Shown here piece after piece: positions 26,559-35,226 of a DNA stretch of 64,000 nucleotides. A model generated the notes under the pieces. The model worked only from the letters and a program-made list of their open reading frames with translations. It searched no databases and had not been told where the DNA came from. The DNA comes from SHVO01 sp050246995. Its GTDB lineage: Bacteria; Pseudomonadota; Alphaproteobacteria; Rhodospirillales; Rhodospirillaceae. The stretch's first letter is position 1; each line of letters begins with the position of its first letter. Location of the stretch: contig JBFWVA010000011.1 in assembly GCA_050246995.1 (NCBI GenBank), forward strand, positions 62,001 to 126,000, read 5' to 3'. The position numbers and the translations under genes were made by a program.

Positions 26559-27467
26559 CTAGAGGCCGCGCACCTTCGGGCGGATTTTCCGCATGTAATC
26601 CTTGGCGATCCGGACAAATTCGTCGGCGGCGGCGGACAGGGGCGCGGTGGAGGGGGTTGCGAGGTAGTAGTCCACGCGGATCTCGCCGCCGGCGATCGGG
26701 TTGACCTGCAGCTTGCGCCGGTCGAGGCCGTTGTGGATGGCGGTATAGGGCAGCAGCGCCAGCCAATCGGTTTTCGAGACGAACTCAAGGATCCCCGACA
26801 CGCTGTTCACCTCGATGATGCGCGAGGCCACGATCTGACCTGTGCGCAGCGGCGTATCGAGACCGCTGCGCACCCCGTGATGGACCGACGGCACCACGAA
26901 CTTCAGATCGGGCGTGTTGAGGCGCACGGCGGCCTGGGGCTTGAAGCCGAACGACTGCGAAGACACCACCACGAAGCGGTCCTGGTAGATATGCTTGAAA
27001 TTGATAGTGGGATGATTCGGGATGTGGGCGACGAGCGCGAAATCGATCGATCCGCGCTCCAGCAGCGAAATCAGCGTGGCGCTGTAATCCTCGGACACGC
27101 GGATGTCCACGTTGGGATACTTGGTCACATAGTCCGCCAGCACGTCGGCTAGCACCGATCGCCCGAGCGCGGGGGTGATGCCCGCGGAGACCGAACCCGT
27201 CACAAGGCCGGACAAGGCCTTCATCTCCCGTTCGACGCTGCTCACGTCCTCCATGATCTTGAGGGCGCGCAAGTAAAGCTGCTTTCCCGCCGGCGTGGGT
27301 TCGATGCCGCGCGGGTGCCGCTGGAAGAGTTGGACGTTCAATTCGCTCTCGAGCCCGGAGATCTGCACACTCAGTCCGGGCTGGGTGGAGTTGAGGCGCG
27401 TCGCGGCTTTTCCGATGCCGCCTTCTTCATAGACCACCATGAAGGCCTTCAGCTGCCGCAGATGCAT
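26559..27467 (-). CDS. LysR-family transcriptional regulator
   Basis: A 302-residue regulator. The N-terminal winged helix (residues 1-62: LRQLKAFMVVYEEGGIGKAATRLNSTQPGLS) is followed by a linker helix and a LysR substrate-binding domain. It probably controls the TPP enzyme downstream. I chose the ATG at 27467 because family members start just before the LRQLKAF helix; an upstream ATG at 27506 would add 13 residues. An inverted repeat ATGAC-N11-GTCAT overlaps the start region. Confidence 0.9.
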   Translation of the reverse strand: MHLRQLKAFMVVYEEGGIGKAATRLNSTQPGLSVQISGLESELNVQLFQRHPRGIEPTPAGKQLYLRALKIMEDVSSVEREMKALSGLVTGSVSAGITPALGRSVLADVLADYVTKYPNVDIRVSEDYSATLISLLERGSIDFALVAHIPNHPTINFKHIYQDRFVVVSSQSFGFKPQAAVRLNTPDLKFVVPSVHHGVRSGLDTPLRTGQIVASRIIEVNSVSGILEFVSKTDWLALLPYTAIHNGLDRRKLQVNPIAGGEIRVDYYLATPSTAPLSAAADEFVRIAKDYMRKIRPKVRGL

Positions 27468-27492
27468 GCGCCGCCACCCATAATAATAAGAT

Positions 27493-27513
27493 ATGACTTT
27501 CATCATATGTCAT
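27493..27513. promoter_or_regulatory. Possible LysR-type operator ATGAC-N11-GTCAT
   Basis: A 5-bp inverted repeat with an 11-nt spacer 26-46 nt upstream of the LysR start. This geometry is like LysR binding sites, so autoregulation is plausible, but the arms are short and the region is AT-rich. Confidence 0.35.
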
Positions 27514-27575
27514 TATTTGCGCCTTAGCATCGTCGTGTCTGGGCATGTTCTGAAAAGTTTACGTGATATACAGTC

Positions 27576-27598
27576 ACTAATTACCGATTCTCATTAGT
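27576..27598. promoter_or_regulatory. Inverted repeat ACTAAT-N11-ATTAGT upstream of the cyclase gene
   Basis: A 6-bp inverted repeat with an 11-nt spacer that ends 27 nt before the cyclase start codon. It could be an operator for the cyclase gene; no regulator can be assigned. Confidence 0.35.
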
Positions 27599-27625
27599 CG
27601 GCTTCGCCCACTGGATCCTCTTATA

Positions 27626-29386
27626 ATGTCCGGCGCTCCCCATTCTCCGCGAGATCAGGCGCCCGTCACGTCCTCCGGCATCACACATTCCGCGCCCGCG
27701 ATTGCGTGGGCGTCCCACGTGCGTACGGTCCGGATCACCTCCGGCCTCGTGATGCTCTATTATGTTGTTGTCCATCTCACCAACCACGCCTTGGGGAATA
27801 TTTCGCTAGATCTCATGGAATCGGCTCAGCCGTGGACTGTCGAGTTCTTTCGCACAGACATCGGCACGGTCATTCTCGGCGGCGCGGCGCTGACTCATTT
27901 CACGCTTGCCTTGTGGGCGGTCTATCTCAGGCGCCGCTTTTCGATGCCGGCATGGGAGGCGGTGCAGATCATCCTCGGATTCACGATCCCGCTCCTGCTC
28001 ATCAAGCACATCGTTGCCGCACGTTTGGCGCGCGACATCTTCGGTGCTGAATCCGGGTATTCCTACGTGATCTGGGGCATGCAGGAGAATCCTTGGAACT
28101 ATGTCCTGCAATCGGCGCTGCTGATTGTCGCGTGGGCGCACGGCTGCATGGGAATTCACTACTGGCTTCGTTTTCGAGCTTGGTACCCGAAAGTCTCGCA
28201 CATCCTTGCGTTCGTCGCGCTCGTACTTCCGCTCATGGCGCTGAACGGCTTTCTGCAGGCTGTGCGTGAGGTGGATAGGCTCGATCTAAACCCGCGATAT
28301 GCCCGCGCGTTTCGCGCCAACGCTGCCGTTGTCGGCGATGATGGCGTGACGCGTTTAGCGAAACTGGAAATGGACCTTTTCCTTACGCTTGGCGCGATTG
28401 CCGTCGGCCTCCTATGCTTCCGCGTTTTACGCCGCCTGTTCGACCGGTACCGAGGCATCATCCAAGTCACGTTCCCGGGTGGGCAGACCGCCTCTATCAG
28501 GCCAGGCCCCACCGTGCTCGAGATCAGCCGTGCGATGGGCCTGCCGCACGCCAGTGTCTGCGGCGGCCGTGCGCGCTGCAGCACCTGCCGTGTTCGTATC
28601 GGCGGGGGACTTGAGATATTGCAGCCGCCGGCCGCGACGGAAGCCCGCGTGCTCGACAGAATGGGCGCTGCGCCCAACGTCCGGCTGGCGTGCCAGATCA
28701 GGCCTACCGCGGATATCGAGGTTACGCCGCTGTTTCCTGTCCCGCCAGATCTCGAGGAGGTCCGCCACCCCGTCGACTATCACCACGGACGCGAGGTGGA
28801 GATCGCGGTCATGTTTGTCGACTTGCGGGGATTTACAGCCGCATCGGAGCACCAACTTCCTTACGACACCGTGTTCCTCCTCAATCGCTACTTTAAGGAA
28901 ATGGGCACAGCGATCCAGGAGGCCGGAGGGCACATTGATAAGTTCATGGGCGACGGCATCATGGCTCTCTTCGCGCTGGAGCATGACATCGTGCGCGGCA
29001 CGACCAATGCGTTACGCGCCGCGCACGAGATGGGGCGGCGCCTACGGTTCCTAAACGCGGAACTGAGCCACGATCTCAAGGAGCCATTGAAGATTGGCAT
29101 CGGTATCCACGCGGGTCTCGCAATCGTAGGTAAAGTTGGCTGGGGTAATGCAAGGGCCCTGACCGCGATTGGAGATACAGTAAATACTGCTAGCCGTATC
29201 GAAGGGCTCAGCAAGCGTTTCAATTGCGAACTCGTCGTTTCGTCCGAGGTGGCCCGGATCGTCGGCACGCGTTTTGACGGCTGCCGGCGAGAGGAGGTCG
29301 ACGTTCGCGGCCGGAAAACCAAGATCGAGGTTATTCTTATCGCGCAGGCGGATAGTCTTCAGATCTCTGGGGATATCCTGGCCTGA
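27626..29386 (+). CDS. cyaC: Redox-sensing membrane adenylate cyclase, CyaC-like
   Basis: A 586-residue three-part protein. Residues 30-245 form a six-helix membrane anchor resembling the diheme cytochrome b subunit of succinate:quinone oxidoreductases, with histidines 50/54, 91, 128 and 172/178 as candidate heme ligands. Residues 280-375 are a plant-type ferredoxin domain with Cys 312, 318, 321 and a fourth Cys in RLACQIRP. Residues 390-560 are a class III cyclase domain with metal-binding Asp in MFVDLRGF and in FMGDGIMALF. Sinorhizobium CyaC is known to bind two hemes b and a binuclear Fe-S cluster and to respond to the quinone redox state. Only one ATG is available; no strong ribosome site is visible. 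Confidence 0.9.
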   Translation: MSGAPHSPRDQAPVTSSGITHSAPAIAWASHVRTVRITSGLVMLYYVVVHLTNHALGNISLDLMESAQPWTVEFFRTDIGTVILGGAALTHFTLALWAVYLRRRFSMPAWEAVQIILGFTIPLLLIKHIVAARLARDIFGAESGYSYVIWGMQENPWNYVLQSALLIVAWAHGCMGIHYWLRFRAWYPKVSHILAFVALVLPLMALNGFLQAVREVDRLDLNPRYARAFRANAAVVGDDGVTRLAKLEMDLFLTLGAIAVGLLCFRVLRRLFDRYRGIIQVTFPGGQTASIRPGPTVLEISRAMGLPHASVCGGRARCSTCRVRIGGGLEILQPPAATEARVLDRMGAAPNVRLACQIRPTADIEVTPLFPVPPDLEEVRHPVDYHHGREVEIAVMFVDLRGFTAASEHQLPYDTVFLLNRYFKEMGTAIQEAGGHIDKFMGDGIMALFALEHDIVRGTTNALRAAHEMGRRLRFLNAELSHDLKEPLKIGIGIHAGLAIVGKVGWGNARALTAIGDTVNTASRIEGLSKRFNCELVVSSEVARIVGTRFDGCRREEVDVRGRKTKIEVILIAQADSLQISGDILA

Positions 29387-29432
29387 ATACGCGTCCACTC
29401 ATCTCTTAATAAAGGGCGGCGTCGGTGATCCG

Positions 29433-29449
29433 CGCGGCAATTTGCCGCG
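29433..29449. repeat. Palindrome CGCGGCAA-T-TTGCCGCG
   Basis: A perfect 8-bp palindrome in the 151-nt gap between the cyclase and the DUF3034 gene. No T-run follows directly, so it may be a weak terminator or a protein-binding site. Confidence 0.35.
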
Positions 29450-29537
29450 TACAACCTTTGGTGTTGCTAAAACCAGAAACGGTTGGTAGAGAGGTTCATA
29501 TAAAATAACTCGTAATAGTTGTTGTCCGGGGATTTTT

Positions 29538-30422
29538 ATGAAGCACGTGCAGCCGTCCATGGCCGCGTTGGCGCTCGGGGTGGTCCTGGTTTCCACCGAT
29601 CCCGCCTGGGCGGCGGATTTTTTTGAAAGCGGCAAGCTTCTGGCGACCAGCGGGGTAAGCCAGGTTGAAGGCGCTGGTGGCGGCGGCCTCGCGCCTTGGG
29701 CGTTGATCACTGGCTATGGAACGCGCGACGCCATCGGCGCGAACGCGCATTACACTCTCGTCAATCTTCCCAATTACACACTGCATTCGGGTGGAGTGGC
29801 CCTTGGCCTCTATGACCGCGTCGAACTGTCGTACGCCCGTCACTGGTTCGATACCGGCGCCACCGGCGCGGCTCTTGGATTAGGCGCCGGCTTCACCTTC
29901 CATCAGAATATCTTCGGCGCGAAAGTGAAGGTTTTGGGCGACGCCGTCTACGATCAGGATACGGCGCTTCCCCAAATTGCTGTTGGCGCACAATACAAAA
30001 AAAACGACCGCGCCGCGGTCATATCGCTGGTGGGTGGACGCGGCGACGATGGTATCGACTTCTACGTCGCGGCGACCAAGGTCTTCCTGGCGCAAAGCGT
30101 GCTGGTGAATGGGGCCGTGCGTATGACCAAGGCCAATCAGTTCGGGATTCTCGGGTTCGGCGGCGATCGCAAGAATAGCTACAGCGTCCAGTTCGAGGGA
30201 TCTGCCGCTTACCTTGTGACCCGCAAGATCGCGATTGGCGCTGAAGCGCGCACGAAGCCGAACAATCTCGGCTTCGCCAAAGAGAACGACGCCTGGGACG
30301 TTTTCGGTGCGTACTTCCTCAACAAGAACGCCTCGCTCACGCTCGCCTATGTCGACCTCGGCAGCATTGCGACCCAGGCCGGACAACGCGGCTTCTATTT
30401 GTCCCTTCAAGTCGGCTTTTAG
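29538..30422 (+). CDS. DUF3034 family outer-membrane beta-barrel protein
   Basis: A 294-residue exported protein. A signal peptide (residues 1-25, ending AWA) precedes the family hallmark GKLLATSGVSQVEGAGGGGLAPWALITGYGTRD. The rest alternates polar and hydrophobic residues as in beta strands and ends in SLQVGF, with a terminal Phe as expected for Bam-dependent barrels. Function of the family is unknown. It starts 151 nt after the cyclase gene and is followed at 18 nt by the hemoglobin gene. Confidence 0.85.
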   Translation: MKHVQPSMAALALGVVLVSTDPAWAADFFESGKLLATSGVSQVEGAGGGGLAPWALITGYGTRDAIGANAHYTLVNLPNYTLHSGGVALGLYDRVELSYARHWFDTGATGAALGLGAGFTFHQNIFGAKVKVLGDAVYDQDTALPQIAVGAQYKKNDRAAVISLVGGRGDDGIDFYVAATKVFLAQSVLVNGAVRMTKANQFGILGFGGDRKNSYSVQFEGSAAYLVTRKIAIGAEARTKPNNLGFAKENDAWDVFGAYFLNKNASLTLAYVDLGSIATQAGQRGFYLSLQVGF

Positions 30423-30440
30423 AGAAGGAGCGTATTAGCC

Positions 30441-30881
30441 ATGGCCATCAAAATATTCGTGCGCGCCCTCGCATGCGCTGCGCTCACGTTCTTGATCGCG
30501 AACGCGCCGCCGGCGCGGGCCGCTGACGATTCCCTGTTTCAAGGTCTCGGCGGGCGCGAAGGTATAACGCGGATCTCCAACCTCGCGATCGACCTATCTC
30601 TGGAAGATCCGCGCACCGCATCCACCTTCGCGGACATCAATGTTTCGCGCGTTAAACGCCTTCTGGTCGATCAGCTCTGCGCGCTGTCGGGCGGCCCGTG
30701 CAAATACGAAGGCCGTAGCATGAAAGAATCTCACGCCACCACAGGCCTAACGAATCTTCACTTCAATTTGTTGGTGGAAGATCTGCAGATTGCGATGGAC
30801 CGCGAGGGCGTTCCATTTCACACTCAGAATCGGTTGCTGGCGATACTTGCGTCGATGCAGCGCGATGTCGTCACGAAATAG
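30441..30881 (+). CDS. Periplasmic group 1 truncated hemoglobin
   Basis: A 146-residue protein with a signal peptide (residues 1-28, ending ARA), which is unusual for hemoglobins. The remainder follows the group 1 truncated globin fold: LFQGLGGREGI for helix A/B, LVDQLCALSGGPCKYEGRSM, and ESHATTGL with the proximal heme His 98. Such globins bind O2 or NO. The ribosome site AGAAGGAG lies in the short gap after the DUF3034 gene, so the two are an operon. Confidence 0.88.
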   Translation: MAIKIFVRALACAALTFLIANAPPARAADDSLFQGLGGREGITRISNLAIDLSLEDPRTASTFADINVSRVKRLLVDQLCALSGGPCKYEGRSMKESHATTGLTNLHFNLLVEDLQIAMDREGVPFHTQNRLLAILASMQRDVVTK

Positions 30882-30918
30882 GACGTCCCTGCCTTAACGG
30901 CTCTACTCGTCTTTTAAA

Positions 30919-31251
30919 ATGACAAGCTCATTTGTTTTCGGTGTTCTTGCGCTTTCTGCTGCGGCCTATATTGCAGGCAGCCCCGCCGGCGCGGCCGAAA
31001 CCACCACCATCTTGCAGAAGGGCAAAGCGTTTTCTCAATCCGAAATTACCATCAATCAGGGCGATTCCGTTGAATTCAGGAATGATGACGATACTGCGCA
31101 CAACGTCCTTTCGTTTACGCCGGGCTACGAATTCGATTTAAAGGTTCAGCGGCCTGGGGAGAAAAAAGCGGTTACCTTTGACAAGCCGGGCCAAGCCGAA
31201 ATTGGCTGTGATATCCATCCCAAGATGAAACTCATCGTCAACATAAAGTGA
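30919..31251 (+). CDS. Periplasmic cupredoxin (plastocyanin/azurin-like)
   Basis: A 110-residue exported blue-copper protein. A signal peptide (residues 1-25) precedes a single cupredoxin domain. Type 1 copper ligands are visible: His 61 in TAHNV, and Cys 97, His 100 and Met 103 in GCDIHPKM. It would shuttle single electrons in the periplasm. It follows the hemoglobin gene by 37 nt; hemoglobin and cupredoxin are plausible redox partners. Confidence 0.88.
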   Translation: MTSSFVFGVLALSAAAYIAGSPAGAAETTTILQKGKAFSQSEITINQGDSVEFRNDDDTAHNVLSFTPGYEFDLKVQRPGEKKAVTFDKPGQAEIGCDIHPKMKLIVNIK

Positions 31252-31429
31252 CGGTACACGCCGCGTTACGACATCCTTGACCCGCGGATGGCAGCCGGCG
31301 CCTCTCCACCATACTCCGCTTGCCGCCGTCGTCGTACGTATTTCGCGGTGTCTGCTCTTTGTCTCGCGTAAAACTTCGGGTTTGAGGAATGTCATATTGC
31401 GGCCCGTTCTAGCCTGGAAATGCTTGCTG

Positions 31430-32560
31430 ATGACGCCGGATTCTGCCGATCTTACGACCCGCCCGCCGGCCTTTGTCCACAGTCCGCTCCTGAATGGGCT
31501 GGATGACGCGCAGATCGACGTGTTGCGCGCCGCATGCCTTGAGCGCGATTACGCGGCCGGCGACGTCATCCTCGCGGCGGGCACCATCAGCACGGGTGTG
31601 CAGTTCATCGAAAACGGCGCGGCCGAGGTGCTTGCGGTTAGCGCGCAAGGTGGCCGGCCGGTTCCAATTGCGACTCTCGGCCCGGGGCAGGCGTACGGCG
31701 AGCTTTCAGCCCTGACCGGTGGGCCGGCGATCTCGACAGTGCGCGCGGCCGCGACGCCGACGCGCATACAGACCTTGCTTCTGGGGCGTCTCGAAGCCTT
31801 GTCCGGCGGGCACGCTATCAGCAATGTCCTCATGCGCAATATCATTCGCGTGAACCAGCAGCGCCTGTCGACCGTGAACACCAATTATGCGAAGCAGCTC
31901 GAGGAGACGCTGGAGCTGCTGGCTCTGCGCACGTCATCGACGCGCGTGTTCATCCTCGTGCTCACGCTGATGAGCATCGCGCTGCTCGTGAATTACTTCC
32001 TCGCGCGCACGCCGGGCATCGATGTCTATTCGCCTCAATTCGCCTGGTCGATGCTGGTCACCCTGGTCTTGCCGAGTTTTATCCTCGCCTGGCGCGAGAA
32101 GCTGCCGCTCAGAACCTTCGGGATCACGACGAAGAACCTGGGCCGCGATCTGGCCTGGAGTTCCGCGATAACGCTTGGCGTGATCGTGATCGCGGTCGTC
32201 GGGCTGCTCGTGGCTGGTTATCCCGTCGCGGAAAAGCTTAGTCTGAAATATGTGATCGAATATGGCCCATCTTATATGGTGCACAGCTTCTTTCAGGAGA
32301 TCATCGGGCGGGGCTTGATGCTCGGGATGATGCTGCGCATCTTCGACAGCCGGACCTGGGGCCAACGTCAGATCTCGAACGTCGCAGTCAGTCTGATGTT
32401 CGCGCTGATGCACATCCATTTCGGGCTTGTGACGGTCGCTGTCACCGGCGTCTTCAGTCTGTTGCTCGGCACTTATTATATGGTCTACCGCAACGTGGCG
32501 GGCCCCACGTTGATCCACATCGTGCTCGGCCTCGCGGCCTTCATGTTGGGGTTGATCTAG
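31430..32560 (+). CDS. Cyclic-nucleotide-binding-like domain fused to a CPBP intramembrane protease
   Basis: A 376-residue fusion. Residues 15-150 are a cNMP-binding jelly roll with the cassette YGELSALTGG at 89-98; the Glu that holds the ribose is kept (91), but the phosphate-binding Arg is replaced (IST at 101-103 where CRP has RSA), so ligand binding is uncertain. Residues 150-170 form a linker helix. Residues 172-376 are a six- to eight-helix CPBP (Abi/Rce1-like) domain with QEIIGR (Glu 290, Arg 294), FALMH (324-328) and H363 as the three motif centres; the first Glu of the usual EE pair is Gln. I chose the ATG at 31430; upstream sequence is not domain-like. It may convert a cAMP signal into proteolysis. 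Confidence 0.78.
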   Translation: MTPDSADLTTRPPAFVHSPLLNGLDDAQIDVLRAACLERDYAAGDVILAAGTISTGVQFIENGAAEVLAVSAQGGRPVPIATLGPGQAYGELSALTGGPAISTVRAAATPTRIQTLLLGRLEALSGGHAISNVLMRNIIRVNQQRLSTVNTNYAKQLEETLELLALRTSSTRVFILVLTLMSIALLVNYFLARTPGIDVYSPQFAWSMLVTLVLPSFILAWREKLPLRTFGITTKNLGRDLAWSSAITLGVIVIAVVGLLVAGYPVAEKLSLKYVIEYGPSYMVHSFFQEIIGRGLMLGMMLRIFDSRTWGQRQISNVAVSLMFALMHIHFGLVTVAVTGVFSLLLGTYYMVYRNVAGPTLIHIVLGLAAFMLGLI

Positions 32561-32676
32561 ACGAGCCAAAAGCGGATCGCGGCGGAGACCGTGATCATGG
32601 CCGCGACGCTGGCGGCCCAGATCAGGGCGAACCATGCGACGCATGACCATGTTGACTGCGCCTTAGTGGTAGCCAT
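32557..32676 (-). CDS. CydX/DUF2474-like small subunit of the bd oxidase
   Basis: A 39-residue single-helix protein reading MATTKAQSTWSCVAWF, then a hydrophobic stretch, ending RFWLV. Tiny proteins with a Trp-rich entry and one helix are encoded directly after cydAB in many genomes and stabilise the oxidase. Its ATG overlaps the end of cydB by 14 nt on the same strand, the pattern expected for a coupled third subunit. Its stop codon overlaps the convergent cNMP-protease gene by 4 nt. Confidence 0.75.
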   Translation of the reverse strand: MATTKAQSTWSCVAWFALIWAASVAAMITVSAAIRFWLV

Positions 32677-33658
32677 GACTGCCCACCTTGCCGCGGAACA
32701 CCCAATAGGCCCAGCCTGTGTAAATGAGAATAATGGGCACGATCACCGCGGTCCCCACCAGCATGAACAGCTGACTGCTTTCAGGTGCGGCGGCCTCCCA
32801 GATCGTCACGGATTCGGGAACGATGTAGGGATACATGCTGATCCCGAGCCCCGCGAAACTGGTCAGGAAGATCGCGAGCGCAAGAAGGAATGGCGCGCGG
32901 TCGCTCTTTCGCCGCAGCGCTCGGAAATAAAGGAAGCCAGCGAGCGCGACCAGTAACGGGACGGGCGCGCTTAGCAGAATGCCGGGATATTCAAACCAGC
33001 GCCGCCAGTATTCGTAATTGAGAAATGGGGTGGCGGCGCTCACCGCGATCAAAGCTAGCAGGGTGGCGAGGCCGAGGGTCATCGCGGTCCTGCGGGCGCG
33101 CTCCTGGGCCGGCCCTTCCGTCTTCCAAATCAGCCAACAAGCGCCCAGAAGCGCGTAGCCGATGACGAGGGAAACGCCGGTCAGCATGCTGAAGGGCGAC
33201 AGCCAGTCCAGCCAGCCGCCGGCATAGGCGTTGTCTTCGACGCGAATGCCCTGGAGCAGGGCGCCGAGCGTTATTCCTTGCGTGAGCGCCGCCGCCATGG
33301 ATCCAACCGCGAAAGCGGCGTCCCAATATTGGCGATGCGCGGGATCGCGCCAGCGGAATTCGAAGGCCACACCCCGGAACACGAGGCCCAGCACCATCGC
33401 GATCATCAAGGGATAGGTGGCGGGGAAGATGATGGCGTAGGCGGTTGGGAAGGCGGCGAACAGTCCGCCGGCCCCGAGGACGAGCCAGGTCTCGTTGCCG
33501 TCCCACACCGGCGCGATGGAGTTCATCGCCTGGTCACGCTCGTCATCGACGTTGAAGAGGAGAAAGAGGATGCCGATTCCGAGGTCGAACCCATCCATTA
33601 CCACGTAGGCGAACACGGCGAACGCGATGATGAAAGCCCAGATCAGGGGAAGATCCAT
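32663..33658 (-). CDS. cydB: Cytochrome bd-type quinol oxidase subunit II
   Basis: A 331-residue membrane subunit with nine helices. The N-terminal segment VVMDGFDLGIGIL and the later GNETWLVLGAGGLFAAFP motif are diagnostic. It partners CydA in quinol oxidation with oxygen reduction. The ATG at 33658 starts 2 nt after the cydA stop and has a GGAG site inside the cydA end; a TTG 6 nt upstream is a less likely start. Confidence 0.94.
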   Translation of the reverse strand: MDLPLIWAFIIAFAVFAYVVMDGFDLGIGILFLLFNVDDERDQAMNSIAPVWDGNETWLVLGAGGLFAAFPTAYAIIFPATYPLMIAMVLGLVFRGVAFEFRWRDPAHRQYWDAAFAVGSMAAALTQGITLGALLQGIRVEDNAYAGGWLDWLSPFSMLTGVSLVIGYALLGACWLIWKTEGPAQERARRTAMTLGLATLLALIAVSAATPFLNYEYWRRWFEYPGILLSAPVPLLVALAGFLYFRALRRKSDRAPFLLALAIFLTSFAGLGISMYPYIVPESVTIWEAAAPESSQLFMLVGTAVIVPIILIYTGWAYWVFRGKVGSHGYH

Positions 33659-33660
33659 GA

Positions 33661-35058
33661 TCAATGCTCCGCTCTGACGGCGGGCGCCGGCGTGATCCCC
33701 GCTGCGCGCGTAGGGACGGCTGGCGGTTCAGCTTCGCCGGGCGAGGGAGGTTTTCCCATCAAGCGCAGGACGTAATAGGTTCCCGCGCCGAAGACGCAGA
33801 AATACACGACAATGAACGCGAGTAGCGAGGCGGCTACCGCGGGCGCGTCGAGCGGCGAATGGGATTGCGCGGTTAGAAGGTGACCGTACACGGTGAACGG
33901 CTGCCGGCCCGCCTCCGTCGTGATCCATCCGGCGATCACCGCGACGAAGCCGCTGGGGCCCATCGCAAGCGCGGCGCGGTGGAGCCACGGCCACTCGTAA
34001 AGTGACCGGCGCATGCGGGCGAATATGCTCCACAGGCCGAGGCCGAAAATCGCGAAACCGATCCCCACCATGATGCGAAAGGTCCAGAACACCAGTGGCA
34101 CGTTGGGCCATTGATCCTTCGGGAAATCCTTGAGGCCCGGCAACGGCGCGTCGGGATCGTGCTTCAGGATCAAGGAGCCCAGCTTCGGCACCGCGACGCG
34201 GTAATGCACAGTCTCGTCTTTGTTGCTGGGAAGGCCGAACAATAAAAGCGGTGCGCCGTCCGGACTGGCCTCGTAATGCCCTTCCATCGCCAGCACCTTC
34301 GGCAGCTGATGCGCGAGGGTATTCAGGCCGTGCGCATCTCCGGCCAGGATCTGTAAAGGCGCGACAAGGGCGGCCATCCACATCGCCATCGAGAACATGG
34401 TGCGGGCGCCTGGGTTAGCGCGGTCACGCAGCAGGTGCCAGGCGCCCACGGCGCCGACCACAAGCGCGGTCGTGAGGTAGGCGGCCAGCACGACGTGTAC
34501 GAGACGATAGGGAAAACTTGGATTGAAGATGATTGGCAGCCACGAACCCGCCGGCACGAACTGACCAGCTTCGTTGATCGCGAAACCCGCGGGAGTCTGC
34601 ATCCAGCTGTTGACGCTGATGATCCATGTTGCGGAGATCAACGTGCCGAGCGCAACCATGCAGGTCGCTAGGAAGTGAAGGCGCGGGCCGACCTTGGTGA
34701 TGCCGAACAGCATGACCCCAAGGAATCCCGCTTCGAGAAAGAAGGCCGTCAGCACTTCGTAGGCCATCAGCGGACCAATGATAGGGCCGGCTTTTTGTGA
34801 GAAGACGGACCAGTTGGTGCCGAACTGATAGGACATCACGATGCCGGAAACCACGCCCATCCCGAACACGAGGGCGAAAATCTTCAGCCAGTACCGATAG
34901 AGGTTCGCATAGACGCCGCGTCCGGTGCGGAGCCAAAGGCCCTCAAGCACCATCAAATAACTGGCGAGACCGATCGTGATCGCCGGAAAGATGAAATGGA
35001 AACTGACGGTGAACGCAAATTGGAGGCGGGCAAGAAGAACAGCGTCCAACAAGTCCAT
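33661..35058 (-). CDS. cydA: Cytochrome bd-type quinol oxidase subunit I
   Basis: A 465-residue subunit carrying the hemes. Visible motifs are RLQFAFTVSFHFIFPAITIG with the first heme His, SYQFGTNWSVFSQKAG, EVLTAFFLEAGFLGVMLFG with the acidic ligands, the quinol-binding GDAHG region and the conserved GWITTEAGRQPF. It is shorter than E. coli CydA (522), in keeping with a short Q-loop as in cyanide-insensitive CioA enzymes. Start is either ATG 35058 or GTG 35073; neither has a strong ribosome site. Bd oxidases work at low oxygen and resist NO and cyanide. Confidence 0.94.
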   Translation of the reverse strand: MDLLDAVLLARLQFAFTVSFHFIFPAITIGLASYLMVLEGLWLRTGRGVYANLYRYWLKIFALVFGMGVVSGIVMSYQFGTNWSVFSQKAGPIIGPLMAYEVLTAFFLEAGFLGVMLFGITKVGPRLHFLATCMVALGTLISATWIISVNSWMQTPAGFAINEAGQFVPAGSWLPIIFNPSFPYRLVHVVLAAYLTTALVVGAVGAWHLLRDRANPGARTMFSMAMWMAALVAPLQILAGDAHGLNTLAHQLPKVLAMEGHYEASPDGAPLLLFGLPSNKDETVHYRVAVPKLGSLILKHDPDAPLPGLKDFPKDQWPNVPLVFWTFRIMVGIGFAIFGLGLWSIFARMRRSLYEWPWLHRAALAMGPSGFVAVIAGWITTEAGRQPFTVYGHLLTAQSHSPLDAPAVAASLLAFIVVYFCVFGAGTYYVLRLMGKPPSPGEAEPPAVPTRAAGITPAPAVRAEH

Positions 35059-35226
35059 GGGTGATATCCGCACCGCAAATCCGCCAATTCAAAGCGGAGG
35101 CAGAATACGAAGGCGGGTTGATGGACGCAATCGTTGCGCTCCCTCGGTTCTGCATAGCTGCCGTACCATACTGGCGCTTTTGATGGCCGGTGGGGGCGGG
35201 CCCGAAAATGTGGTAAGACTGTTTCA

